A stretch of 11,932 bases of DNA, taken from positions 28,703 to 40,634 of the forward strand of contig DINE01000016.1 of the NCBI GenBank assembly GCA_002425935.1. Direction: 5' to 3'. Below the pieces are notes generated by a model. It saw only the letters and a program-made list of their open reading frames with translations, was not told the origin of the DNA and searched no databases. This document shows, in pieces, positions 1 to 7,825 of this stretch. How positions within the stretch are numbered: the first letter of the stretch is position 1; each line of letters opens with the position of its first letter. The translations under genes and the position numbers were made by a program. The DNA is from Bacteroidales bacterium UBA5548 (GTDB lineage: Bacteria; Bacteroidota; Bacteroidia; Bacteroidales; UBA932).

Positions 1-40
1 ATTTAACTATAAACACCAGTAATATTATTAATTAAAACAG

Positions 41-1738
41 ATGCGAATGAAAAAAGGCTTAACTACAATTTTAATTGCGGTTTTGATGCTTGCCCTTCCA
101 AGCAGGGGCGAATCGTGTACAAATGTACTCATAACCAAGGGTGCCAGCAAAGATGGTTCTGTGATGGTAACATATTCCGCCGACTCTCACCAGTTGTACG
201 GTGAGTTGTATTTCCGTAAAGGTGCGGAACATAAACCGGGCACTATGCTTAAAATTTATGAATGGGACACAGGAAAGTATCTGGGAGAGATTCCTCAGGT
301 ACCTAAAACATACACAACTGTGGGCAATATGAATGAGCATCAGCTCATTATTACAGAGACAACTTTCGGGGGTCGTAATCTTGATGACTCTACCGGAATC
401 ATGGATTACGGATCTCTGATTTATGTAACTCTTCAGAGGGCTAAGACTGCAAGAGAGGCGATTAAGGTAATGACCGATCTTGTTAAAGAGCATGGTTACT
501 ACTCTTCAGGTGAGTCATTCTCTATTGCCGATAAAAATGAGGTTTGGATTATGGAGATGATTGGCAAGGGGACAAAAATTGTTAACGGTAAAAATGTGAA
601 CAAAGGCGCAGTGTGGGTTGCAATAAGAATACCTGACGGTTATATCTCTGCTCATGCTAATCAGGCCAGAATCACAACATTCCCGCTTAATGATCCTGAA
701 AACTGCCTCTACGCTCCGGATGTAATCTCCTTTGCAAAGGAGAGTGGTTTCTACAAAGGTGCAGATAAGGACTTTAGTTTCTCTGACACATATGCTCCCC
801 TGACTTTCAGTGGAATGAGAGGATGCGAAGCAAGGGTGTGGTCTGCTTTCAATATCCTTGGAGGAGGTATGATTGGTGACAAAGAGTACACTGCATACCT
901 TGACTACGCTATGGGACACAATCCAAAAAACAGAATGCCTCTTTACATTAAGCCTAAAGAGAAGGTTACCGTTAAGATGGTTGCCGATGTGATGAGAGAC
1001 CATTACGAGGGAACAGCTCTTGATATGACTAAAGATATCGGAGCTGGCGGTCATGCCTTGCCATACAGATGGAGGCCTATGACGTTTGAGGTTGATGGTC
1101 AGAGATATACCAACGAAAGAGCCATTGGTACTCAGCAGACCGGGTTCTGGCTGCTTGGCCAGGCCAGAAGCTGGCTGCCGGATGAAATTGGTGGAATTTT
1201 ATGGTTTGGAGTTGATGCTGCTGCTACCTCTGCACTCACACCAATCTACTCATCTTCGCTTAGAGTGCCTGAGTGCTTCAGAGAGGGTAACGGTCACATG
1301 ACTAAATACTCCCCAACTTCGGCCTTCTGGATTTTCAGCAGAGTTTCAAACTTTGCATACCTGAGATATGATATGATGTCTGCAGATATCAAACGTGCGG
1401 CCGATGAACATGAGCTTACAGCAATGGAAAGAACTGCAGCAATCGATGCTGCTGCAATGTCAATCTATAAAGAGTCACCTCAAAAGGCAAGAGAGTTTCT
1501 TACCGACTATTCGGTTAATACTGCTCAGCACCTGTTTGATAAATGGGTAGAGCTTGACAGATACCTTCTGATAAAATATATTGACGGAAATGTTAAAAAG
1601 GAGAGTGCTCCCGGATGTTTCCTTGATAACGGAAGCGGAAAGAATATTCCTGCTTCGCCACAGTTCCCGGGTTACAACGAAAAATGGAAGAGAGCCGTTA
1701 AGGAGGAGGCTGGTGAGAGACTTAAGGTGGTACAGTGA
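41..1738 (+). CDS. Secreted C69-family dipeptidase (PepD-like, Ntn hydrolase)
   Basis: This is probably an exported peptidase that releases amino acids from dipeptides. Residues 1-25 are a signal peptide: a basic start (MRMKK) followed by a hydrophobic stretch from about residue 7 to 20. It is followed directly by Cys26 in the sequence ESCTNVLITKGAS. In family C69, a cysteine in a CTN context becomes the N-terminal nucleophile after removal of the leader, so Cys26 is the expected catalytic residue. The sequence GES-C is not a good lipobox, so I prefer enzyme processing to lipoprotein anchoring. At 565 residues it is full length for the Bacteroidota secreted members. ATG 47 (MKKGL) is an equally possible start and would not change the mature protein. 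The 40 bases upstream show no TAnnTTTG box, so its promoter probably lies outside the window. The stop TGA overlaps the GTG start of trkH. Family assignment is confident; substrate is inferred. Confidence 0.88.
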   Translation: MRMKKGLTTILIAVLMLALPSRGESCTNVLITKGASKDGSVMVTYSADSHQLYGELYFRKGAEHKPGTMLKIYEWDTGKYLGEIPQVPKTYTTVGNMNEHQLIITETTFGGRNLDDSTGIMDYGSLIYVTLQRAKTAREAIKVMTDLVKEHGYYSSGESFSIADKNEVWIMEMIGKGTKIVNGKNVNKGAVWVAIRIPDGYISAHANQARITTFPLNDPENCLYAPDVISFAKESGFYKGADKDFSFSDTYAPLTFSGMRGCEARVWSAFNILGGGMIGDKEYTAYLDYAMGHNPKNRMPLYIKPKEKVTVKMVADVMRDHYEGTALDMTKDIGAGGHALPYRWRPMTFEVDGQRYTNERAIGTQQTGFWLLGQARSWLPDEIGGILWFGVDAAATSALTPIYSSSLRVPECFREGNGHMTKYSPTSAFWIFSRVSNFAYLRYDMMSADIKRAADEHELTAMERTAAIDAAAMSIYKESPQKAREFLTDYSVNTAQHLFDKWVELDRYLLIKYIDGNVKKESAPGCFLDNGSGKNIPASPQFPGYNEKWKRAVKEEAGERLKVVQ

Positions 1739-3534
1739 GATACCTTTACTATATAGTCGGAGAATATCTTAGAAAATTAAGGGCACCCTTGCTGGCAACA
1801 GCATCGTGGGGTGCCTTTTTTGTTAGTATTGCCAGTATAATTTTTGTTGTTTACAGTATAGGTTTTGAGCAGAAAGAGCTTGTTCAGGCTCGTCTTTATG
1901 ACGTGTACAAACTCTTTCTTCTCTTCTTTATATCGCTGCACCTGTTAAGAGCGTTTTCCGGATTGATTTCGTCGGAAAAACAGGAAAAGCGAGGCTGGTT
2001 TTCGCTGATTCTTCTTGCTGCGTCGATATTTGTGGTTTTTGACATTTCAATACTGGGGTTTAGTATTGATCTGCCTTTTATCTATAACTACCGCTTTGTA
2101 GTTGCTGTTTTGCTCTATGTGTCACTTATGGAGCTTTCGGGTGCGCTTGTTAAGATCCTCTCAAAGTCGGTCCACCCTAATTTGATCTTTGTTGTAAGCT
2201 TTCTCTCTTTAATCACAATTGGAACAACACTTCTGATGTTCCCTAACTCAACTTACAACGGTATTAGCTTTACTGATGCACTTTTCACGGCAACCTCGGC
2301 TACCTGTGTAACTGGGCTGGTTTCTGTTCCCTTCTCCGAAACCTTCACTCTTAGCGGACAGCTTGTAGTTCTGTTTCTGATTCAGGCGGGTGGATTGGGA
2401 GTTATAACCATTACAACCTTTTTTGCAGTATTTTTTACTCAGGGTTTTTCTGTTAACAGCGAGTATATAATAAAGGATATTATTTCGGGAAACAGAAGTA
2501 CTAAGCTTATATCGCTGGTAACAAGAATAGTGACTGTGACTTTTATTATGGAGATTGCAGGGGCGCTGCTAATCTATCTATACACTTCGCCACATCTGGA
2601 GAAGGAGGAGTGGGAGAAGATATACTTCTCTGTATTTCACTCTATATCGGCATTCTGTAATGCCGGTTTCTCAACAATGCCAGACAATCTTGCAAGTGAG
2701 CCACTGATTCACATAGGGCCTTTTTATCTGGTAATCTCATTTCTGATAATTTTCGGAGGGATAGGATTTCCGATCTTTACAAATATTCTGAGAATAGCCG
2801 GGCATCGTGTAAGGCAGCTTTACATGTACTTCAGATTTGGTAAATTTACAAGGTTTGTAAGGGAGTGGGATATGAACTCAATTATCGTTCTGCGTACAAC
2901 GGCAATTCTAATCATTACAGGAATGACATATCTGCTGATTTTTGAATGGAATGGAATTTTAGCTCAGTTTAGCGGAGAGGATAAGTTGATTCAGGCATTT
3001 TTTAACTCCGTTACACCAAGAACCGCAGGTTTTAACTCTGTTGATACTGCTGCACTAAAAGCTGTTACCCTCTACATGTTTATACTTTTTATGTGGATAG
3101 GGGGTGCCCCTCAGTCAACGGCAGGAGGTATTAAAGTGACCACCTTTGCGCTAATGATAAGGAATGCTTTCCAGCTTGTAAGAGGATATGACAGAGTTGA
3201 GTTTCATGGCAGAGAGATATCATCTCTCTCTGTGACCAGAGCATTTGCAACTGTTGTTTTTTCGTTTCTTACGATTATAACGGCCTATATAATTCTTGTA
3301 AAAATCCATCCCGGGATTGAGCCGGTTAAGCTCTTTTTTGAAACTGTCTCTGCAATCGGAACAGTGGGGCTAAGCATGGGTGTCACAGAAGAGTTACTGC
3401 CGTCAGGAAAAATTGTAATTACAGTACTGATGTTTGCGGGCAGGGTGGGCATGATTACTCTGCTGAGTGCCTTTTTCAGGTCTCATGTCAAAAACAGATA
3501 CAGATACCCGGGCGCCGATATTTTAATTAACTAA
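1735..3534 (+). CDS. trkH: TrkH/KtrB-type K+ transporter subunit with N-terminal membrane extension
   Basis: This is the membrane K+-translocating subunit of a Trk/Ktr uptake system. The four pore-loop repeats are visible, each with the selectivity-filter glycine: CVTGL (191-195, Gly194), FCNAGF (307-312, Gly311), RTAGF (429-433, Gly432) and GTVGL (542-546, Gly545). The C-terminus YRYPGADILIN resembles the Bacteroides proteins as I remember them. At 599 residues it is about 100-150 longer than typical TrkH or KtrB. The extra length is at the N-terminus (residues 1 to about 145), which shows four hydrophobic segments near 18-42, 58-73, 89-110 and 118-138. The start is GTG at 1735, overlapping the dipeptidase stop (GTGA); this suggests translational coupling, and no ATG exists nearby in frame. 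A terminator-like hairpin lies in codons 15-29. The partner gene trkA follows after 10 bases. Function is confident; the exact start is moderately certain. Confidence 0.93.
   Translation: MRYLYYIVGEYLRKLRAPLLATASWGAFFVSIASIIFVVYSIGFEQKELVQARLYDVYKLFLLFFISLHLLRAFSGLISSEKQEKRGWFSLILLAASIFVVFDISILGFSIDLPFIYNYRFVVAVLLYVSLMELSGALVKILSKSVHPNLIFVVSFLSLITIGTTLLMFPNSTYNGISFTDALFTATSATCVTGLVSVPFSETFTLSGQLVVLFLIQAGGLGVITITTFFAVFFTQGFSVNSEYIIKDIISGNRSTKLISLVTRIVTVTFIMEIAGALLIYLYTSPHLEKEEWEKIYFSVFHSISAFCNAGFSTMPDNLASEPLIHIGPFYLVISFLIIFGGIGFPIFTNILRIAGHRVRQLYMYFRFGKFTRFVREWDMNSIIVLRTTAILIITGMTYLLIFEWNGILAQFSGEDKLIQAFFNSVTPRTAGFNSVDTAALKAVTLYMFILFMWIGGAPQSTAGGIKVTTFALMIRNAFQLVRGYDRVEFHGREISSLSVTRAFATVVFSFLTIITAYIILVKIHPGIEPVKLFFETVSAIGTVGLSMGVTEELLPSGKIVITVLMFAGRVGMITLLSAFFRSHVKNRYRYPGADILIN
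1779..1821 (+). terminator. Terminator-like stem-loop inside the start of trkH
   Basis: The arms AAGGGCACCC (1779-1788) and GGGTGCCTTT (1809-1818) pair over 10 positions, nine Watson-Crick and one G-U. Inside them TGCTG (1790-1794) pairs with CAGCA (1799-1803) around a GCAA tetraloop of the GNRA type. The outer stem runs into six consecutive T residues (1816-1821). This is the architecture of an intrinsic terminator on the + strand. It lies 44 bases downstream of the trkH GTG start, wholly within coding sequence. It could end transcription from the dipeptidase gene unless ribosomes translating trkH melt it. The structure is seen directly; terminating activity is inferred. Confidence 0.55.
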
Positions 3535-3544
3535 ATCTCTTATT

Positions 3545-4225
3545 ATGAAGTACATTATTGTTGGATTGGGAAACTTTGGCTCTGTTCTGGCCGAAAGATT
3601 TACACAGATGGGTTATGAAGTTGTTGGGGTTGACAGAAATATTGAGAGGGTTGAGGATATTAAATCAAAAATTTCGGTTGCGGTTTGCCTTAATGTAACC
3701 GATAAAAACAACCTCAATGTGCTTCCCCTTGAGAGTGCCGACGGAGTTATAATTGCTCTGGGAAAAGAGTTTGGTGAATCTCTTATGGCCTATGCAATAT
3801 TTAAGGAGCTTGGTGTGAATAAGCTTATTGTGAGGGCAGTAAGTGAGATCCATGCCACAGTGTTAAGTTTTCTGGGGGTAGAGAATATCATCTTCCCGGA
3901 GAAGGACGCCGCTCAGAAATATGCTCTGAGTCTTGAGCTTGAAAACTATATAAGCTCTTATAAGCTAGATGATGAGACATTTATTGTTCAGATGCACCTT
4001 CCAAAGAGATTTGCAGGACTAAAGCTGTCGATGATAAATTTTAAATCTGAGCATAAAGTTAAGTTTATAAGTCTTAAGCGTAAAGTAGAAATAACCAATA
4101 TGTTTGGGGCCAAGCACAAGGAGATAAGGGTAGTTGACGTAGAGAAGGGAGACATTGTGCTTCAGGAGGAGGATATAATAATTCTGCTCGGATCTTTTGC
4201 AAACCTGAGCCGTTTCAGGCGTTAG
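3545..4225 (+). CDS. trkA: TrkA/KtrA-type K+ channel regulator (single RCK unit)
   Basis: This is a cytoplasmic gating protein that binds nucleotide and controls TrkH. Residues 1 to about 125 form an RCK_N Rossmann fold: the glycine-rich loop GLGNFG spans residues 7-12, and an acidic residue at the end of the second strand (VVGVD, Asp30) suggests binding of an adenine nucleotide such as NAD(H) or ATP/ADP. Residues from about 140 to the end form the smaller RCK_C domain, with the typical sequence GDIVLQEEDIIILLG near the C-terminus. With 226 residues it has one RCK_N/RCK_C unit, as in KtrA, rather than the duplicated unit of E. coli TrkA. It probably works as an oligomeric ring beneath TrkH. 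The ATG start at 3545 follows the trkH stop by 10 bases with no promoter between, so the two genes are almost certainly cotranscribed. Confidence 0.93.
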   Translation: MKYIIVGLGNFGSVLAERFTQMGYEVVGVDRNIERVEDIKSKISVAVCLNVTDKNNLNVLPLESADGVIIALGKEFGESLMAYAIFKELGVNKLIVRAVSEIHATVLSFLGVENIIFPEKDAAQKYALSLELENYISSYKLDDETFIVQMHLPKRFAGLKLSMINFKSEHKVKFISLKRKVEITNMFGAKHKEIRVVDVEKGDIVLQEEDIIILLGSFANLSRFRR

Positions 4226-4252
4226 TTAAGCAGACATATTTGCATATCTTTG
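4222..4252 (+). promoter_or_regulatory. Possible Bacteroidota promoter for glsA
   Basis: TATCTTTG (4245-4252) matches the Bacteroidota -7 consensus TAnnTTTG exactly. The expected upstream TTTG element is weak: only TTAG at 4222-4225 lies at a suitable distance, 19 bases away. Transcription would begin shortly after 4255, which makes the downstream ATG at 4271 a better glutaminase start than the TTG at 4250 that lies inside the box. The promoter would let glsA be expressed separately from trkH-trkA. Confidence 0.4.
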
Positions 4253-4270
4253 TTTAATAAAAGGTTTGAT

Positions 4271-5185
4271 ATGCTTTATAAAGATATTGTAGAGAGTATT
4301 TACAATGAGTTCAGAAATCTTAAGGGAGACGGTAAAGTTGCAGATTATATACCGGCTTTGTCAAAGGTTAATCCGGACTCTTATGCAATTTCGGTGTGTG
4401 ATCTGGAGGGGGGAGAGTTCTCGGTAGGGGATTCAGCTTCGAAATTTACTATTCAGAGTATCTCCAAGGTCTTTACCCTGGCAATGGTAATTGGTAAGGT
4501 CGAGGAGAAGATTTGGGAGAGGGTTGGCAGAGAGCCGTCAGGCACTGCATTCAACTCTCTTATTCAACTGGAGCAGGAGAGGGGTATTCCAAGGAATCCA
4601 TTTATTAACGCAGGAGCACTCGTGGTAACAGATATGCTTACAGAGCTTTTCCCCAAGCCAAAGCAGGCAATTCTGGATTTTGTAAGGCAGATAAGTTCTC
4701 AGGATGATATTTACTACGACAAAGAGGTTGCACAATCGGAGCTTGAGCACTCACACAGGAACATAGCGCTTGCAAATTTCATGAAGAGCTTTGGCAATAT
4801 TAAAGGCGATGTTGAGACGATAATTGATATATACTGCCACCAATGCAGTATAAGCATGAGTACTGCCGAGCTGGCCAGGTCGTTTCTCTTTCTTGCAAAC
4901 GGAGGGGTAAACCCTCTCTCCGGAACGCAGGTGACGGGACAGAGAAGCGCAAAGAGAATGAATGCGCTATTACTTACTTGCGGCCTATACAATGAGTCGG
5001 GAGATTTTGCTTACAGAGTGGGATTACCGGGAAAGAGTGGTGTAGGTGGAGGTGTAGTGGCAATTATTCCTGGAAAGCTCTCTATAGCAGTATGGAGTCC
5101 CGAACTTAACCAGAACGGAAACTCCTACAGAGGAATAGCCACACTTGAGAAATTCACTACAGATATAGGAATATCAGTATTTTAG
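4271..5185 (+). CDS. glsA: Glutaminase A (serine-dependent glutaminase)
   Basis: This cytoplasmic enzyme hydrolyses L-glutamine to glutamate and ammonia. It belongs to the beta-lactamase-like glutaminase family (Pfam Glutaminase). The catalytic Ser-x-x-Lys motif is seen in FTIQSISKV, giving Ser63 and Lys66 counted from this start. Other family blocks are NPFINAGAL (around residue 110) and the glycine-rich GLPGKSGVGGGV near the C-terminus. I choose ATG 4271 (MLYKDIVES; 304 residues, close to the usual length of about 300-310). A TTG at 4250 would add seven residues but overlaps a likely -7 box. No signal peptide is seen. The gene follows trkA by 45 bases. Its position beside a K+ importer suggests a role in supplying glutamate as counter-ion or ammonia for acid tolerance, although use in amino acid catabolism is equally possible. 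Family assignment is very secure. Confidence 0.95.
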   Translation: MLYKDIVESIYNEFRNLKGDGKVADYIPALSKVNPDSYAISVCDLEGGEFSVGDSASKFTIQSISKVFTLAMVIGKVEEKIWERVGREPSGTAFNSLIQLEQERGIPRNPFINAGALVVTDMLTELFPKPKQAILDFVRQISSQDDIYYDKEVAQSELEHSHRNIALANFMKSFGNIKGDVETIIDIYCHQCSISMSTAELARSFLFLANGGVNPLSGTQVTGQRSAKRMNALLLTCGLYNESGDFAYRVGLPGKSGVGGGVVAIIPGKLSIAVWSPELNQNGNSYRGIATLEKFTTDIGISVF

Positions 5186-5211
5186 TTAGAAAATCCCAAA
5201 ACTTAACAATT

Positions 5212-7785
5212 ATGATAAAAAGAGTTGCTTTAACACTACTCGTTCTTGCCTCAGCAATTACGGCGGAGTCTCAGATTGCTAAAAAGAGCATGACCATAGA
5301 TGATGTTGTCAGGTGGAACAGAATTACCGAAAAAGAGATATCTCCCGATGGTAAGTTTGTAGCTGTAAAACTGGAGCCGTGGAAGGGCGCTTCAACTGTA
5401 AAGTTGTATGACAATCGCGGCAAAGAGCTTCTGACATCGGACTCCTCTTCAAATATAATCTTTGATAAATCATCTGAATTTCTGCTCTTGCGAAGTGGAT
5501 CTGATAAAAAGGTGTCGATGGTTATTTACAACCTTAAGTCAGGAGACAGAACTGTAAAAGAGGGGGTCAGGGAGTTTTCAATGCCTTCGGGGTTTGGTAA
5601 AGATGTAGTATACAGGACCCAGGATTCTACGCTTATCGTAGAGACTCTGGGTAAGGGAGAGAAGATCTCTCTTGGCAAGGCTGCTGACTTTAAGGTCTCA
5701 AAAGAGGGGGCATCACTGGTCTATACCTCAGGAGAAAACCTGCTTTTATATAAAAACGGAGCAACCGCACCTGACACGGTGAAGAGAGCTACTCCTAAAG
5801 GCATTAAGTATTTTATTAGTGATAAAGGTAATGTGGTCTCGTTCACAGCATCGGGATCTCTGTATCTGTATGACAAAAGCGGAAAATTAAACACAATCGC
5901 AAAGGGGGTCTCGGAAAAGCGAGACCTTATAATATCACCGGACGAGACTAAAATTTACTACGGCGTTGCACCTGAGCCAATGAAAAGAGACACTACGATT
6001 GCAAAGGAAGATTTTCCACAAGTTCATATATGGCACTGGAACGAGGGTAAGCAGTTCACTCAGCAGATTGTGGATAAAAAAAGAGATTCAGAGATGAGTT
6101 TTCTTTATGTTTACAATACTGTAACAGGCGAATCTGCACAGATTTCCAACGAAAATATCAGTGAAACAAGGCTTATTAAGAGAGGGGACTCCGATTTTGT
6201 AATTGCCCTTTCTGATAATCGCTATGCTATTGAAAGAATGTGGGAGGGTCGCTCAAAATATGATATTTATATTGTAAACACCGTTATGCAAAGGGCTTCA
6301 ATGCTTAAGGCCGGTGTTACCGGTCAGCCGAGAGTTTCGCCGGGTGGCAGGTTTATATACTGGTACAGCGGACCGGACAGCTCATGGTATGCAGTCTCTC
6401 CTGAAACAATGGATGTTAAACAGATTACAAATCCTAAAACAATTGAGGCCTTTGACCATGAGAACGATGTACCTGACTGGCCATCGTCATACTCAGCTGC
6501 AGGCTGGAGTTCAGGAGATAAATACTTTCTTGTATATGACAGGCATGATATCTGGAGAGTTGATCCGCTGGGCAAAGAGGCTCCTGTAAACCTGACAATT
6601 AACGGAAAGGAGCGAAACCTCACCTACAGATACACTCCGGCCGACGAATCTGAGGAGATAGACCTGAGTAAGTCACTTATTTTAAATGCATTTGACAATG
6701 TGACAAAGGAGAGCTCATATTATAGTTTTACTCCGGATAAAAACAGAGCACCTTTACTTCTGTACGACGGAAAGGCTATGCTTTCTGATGTAACTAAGGC
6801 AAAATCCTCCGATTTTTACATATTCACAAGAGAGACCTTTACAGAGTTTCCTGATATCTGGCTGAGTGACTCCAAATTCAAAAAGCCACTGAAGATAACT
6901 TATGCCAATCCTCAGCAAAGCGAGTTCAACTGGGGAACAGCCCAACTTATAAGCTGGATTTCGCTTGATGGTCACAAAATTGAGGGAGTTCTCTACAAAC
7001 CTGAAAACTTTGATCCCTCAAAGAGATATCCAATGATTGTCAATTTCTATGAGAAGAACTCATCTTCTCTACATTCACACAGAATTCCCGAGGCCCACAG
7101 GTCAACTATTGATTATCACATGTACACAAGCAACGGATATATTGTGCTGAATACCGATATCGTTTACAAAGAGGGGTATCCGGGCGAGAGTGCGTTCAAC
7201 TGCATTATGCCTGGAGTATCTGCAGTCATTAACATGGGTTTTATAGACCCTGCCAGAATTGGAGCACAAGGGCACAGCTGGGGAGGATATCAGGTTGCGT
7301 ATCTGGCAACCCGTACAAACCTCTTTGCTGCAATTGAGTCGGGAGCGCCTGTCGTAAATATGTATAGTGCATATGGAGGAATCAGATGGGGTACCGGTCT
7401 TAACAGGTCGTTCCAGTATGAACATCAGCAGAGTCGCATAGGTAAAACGCCATGGGAGTCACCTCTTCGCTATATTGAAAACTCACCGATTTTCACGATG
7501 GATAAGGTTACCACTCCGATTCTGATTATGCATAACGATCAGGATGGACACGTGCCATGGTATCAGGGAATAGAGTATTTTGTTGCTCTTAAGAGACTTA
7601 GGAAACCTGTATGGATGCTCAATTATACCGGGGAGGTTCACTGGCCTCAGAAGCTTAAAAATAAAGTTGATTTTCAGATAAGAATGATGCAGTTCTTTGA
7701 TCACTATCTTAAAGGCAAACCTATGCCTGAGTGGATGGAGAGAGGAATGAGTGCAATTGAACTGGATTACAGGCTTGGATATTGA
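5212..7785 (+). CDS. Secreted S9-family serine peptidase (prolyl oligopeptidase type)
   Basis: This is an exported peptidase that probably cleaves short peptides in the periplasm. Residues 1 to about 20 form a signal peptide (MIKRVALTLLVLASAITAES). Residues from about 25 to 600 look like the beta-propeller part: repeated blade-like stretches such as SPDGKFVAV and SPGGRFIYWYSG. The C-terminal alpha/beta-hydrolase domain holds the catalytic triad. The nucleophile is Ser689 in GHSWGGY, the acid is Asp778 in HNDQDGHVPW, and the base is His810 in GEVHWP. At 857 residues it fits the large Bacteroidota S9 proteins related to dipeptidyl peptidases and acylaminoacyl peptidases, but I cannot tell the exact specificity. 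The active site is intact. It starts 26 bases after glsA with no recognisable promoter between, so readthrough from glsA is likely. The next gene is separated by a promoter. Confidence 0.92.
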   Translation: MIKRVALTLLVLASAITAESQIAKKSMTIDDVVRWNRITEKEISPDGKFVAVKLEPWKGASTVKLYDNRGKELLTSDSSSNIIFDKSSEFLLLRSGSDKKVSMVIYNLKSGDRTVKEGVREFSMPSGFGKDVVYRTQDSTLIVETLGKGEKISLGKAADFKVSKEGASLVYTSGENLLLYKNGATAPDTVKRATPKGIKYFISDKGNVVSFTASGSLYLYDKSGKLNTIAKGVSEKRDLIISPDETKIYYGVAPEPMKRDTTIAKEDFPQVHIWHWNEGKQFTQQIVDKKRDSEMSFLYVYNTVTGESAQISNENISETRLIKRGDSDFVIALSDNRYAIERMWEGRSKYDIYIVNTVMQRASMLKAGVTGQPRVSPGGRFIYWYSGPDSSWYAVSPETMDVKQITNPKTIEAFDHENDVPDWPSSYSAAGWSSGDKYFLVYDRHDIWRVDPLGKEAPVNLTINGKERNLTYRYTPADESEEIDLSKSLILNAFDNVTKESSYYSFTPDKNRAPLLLYDGKAMLSDVTKAKSSDFYIFTRETFTEFPDIWLSDSKFKKPLKITYANPQQSEFNWGTAQLISWISLDGHKIEGVLYKPENFDPSKRYPMIVNFYEKNSSSLHSHRIPEAHRSTIDYHMYTSNGYIVLNTDIVYKEGYPGESAFNCIMPGVSAVINMGFIDPARIGAQGHSWGGYQVAYLATRTNLFAAIESGAPVVNMYSAYGGIRWGTGLNRSFQYEHQQSRIGKTPWESPLRYIENSPIFTMDKVTTPILIMHNDQDGHVPWYQGIEYFVALKRLRKPVWMLNYTGEVHWPQKLKNKVDFQIRMMQFFDHYLKGKPMPEWMERGMSAIELDYRLGY

Positions 7786-7802
7786 TTTTTTTGTTATATT
7801 TG
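7775..7802 (+). promoter_or_regulatory. Probable promoter of the nrfHA operon
   Basis: TATATTTG (7795-7802) matches the Bacteroidota -7 consensus TAnnTTTG exactly and sits 24 bases before the nrfH ATG. A TTG at 7775-7777, inside the last codons of the upstream peptidase gene, could be the -33 element. The 17-base gap is a little shorter than usual for this class. Transcription would begin around 7809, giving a very short untranslated leader. Confidence 0.5.
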
Positions 7803-7810
7803 ACATAACA
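7792..7810. promoter_or_regulatory. Perfect palindrome overlapping the nrf -7 box (candidate operator)
   Basis: TGTTAT (7792-7797) and ATAACA (7805-7810) are exact inverted repeats separated by seven bases. The palindrome covers the predicted -7 box and reaches the likely transcription start, a position more typical of a repressor than an activator. Nitrite and NO regulators of the CRP/FNR class bind palindromes, but this one does not match the FNR core TTGAT-N4-ATCAA or the Rex spacing. The symmetry is observed; its role as a binding site is inferred. Confidence 0.35.
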
Positions 7811-7825
7811 GATAATCACAAGCCT

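Noticed and set aside
515..1054. A 179-codon open frame on the minus strand inside the dipeptidase gene, and other long minus-strand frames
   Set aside because: They lie opposite clearly recognisable + strand genes, show no family features, and have no promoter or neighbours of their own. They are frame shadows.
1145..1169. Stem TTCTGGC with GCCAGAA inside the dipeptidase gene
   Set aside because: Seven pairs with an 11-base loop in coding sequence, with competing alternative pairings and no tail; consistent with chance.
3211..3229. Palindrome AGAGAGAT-ATC-ATCTCTCT inside trkH
   Set aside because: It is low in complexity, lies in the middle of coding sequence, and has no context to suggest a binding site.
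4250..4270. TTG at 4250 as the glutaminase start
   Set aside because: It lies within the TATCTTTG promoter-like box, and ATG 4271 gives a normal-length protein.
5653..5673. Stem AAGGGAGA with TCTCTCTT inside the S9 peptidase gene
   Set aside because: The arm is only 8 pairs with one G-U, in purine-rich coding sequence, with no T-run. Stems of this size are expected by chance several times in 12 kb.
5905..5928. Stem GGTCTCG-GAAAAG-CGAGACC inside the S9 peptidase gene
   Set aside because: Seven perfect pairs plus two G-U pairs with no terminator tail; about this many such stems are expected by chance in a window of this length. It does share the AAGGG...CCTT edges of the other two hairpins, but that is too little to claim a family.
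7791..7811. Rex or FNR operator at the nrf promoter
   Set aside because: The half-sites look partly like Rex (TTGTTA/TAACA), but the spacer is three bases too long, and the FNR core TTGAT-N4-ATCAA is absent. I keep it only as an unassigned palindrome.
7751..7825. N-terminal extension of NrfH from an upstream ATG at 7751
   Set aside because: It overlaps the S9 peptidase gene and lies upstream of the predicted -7 box, and the residues it would add do not look like NrfH. ATG 7826 starts just before the membrane anchor.
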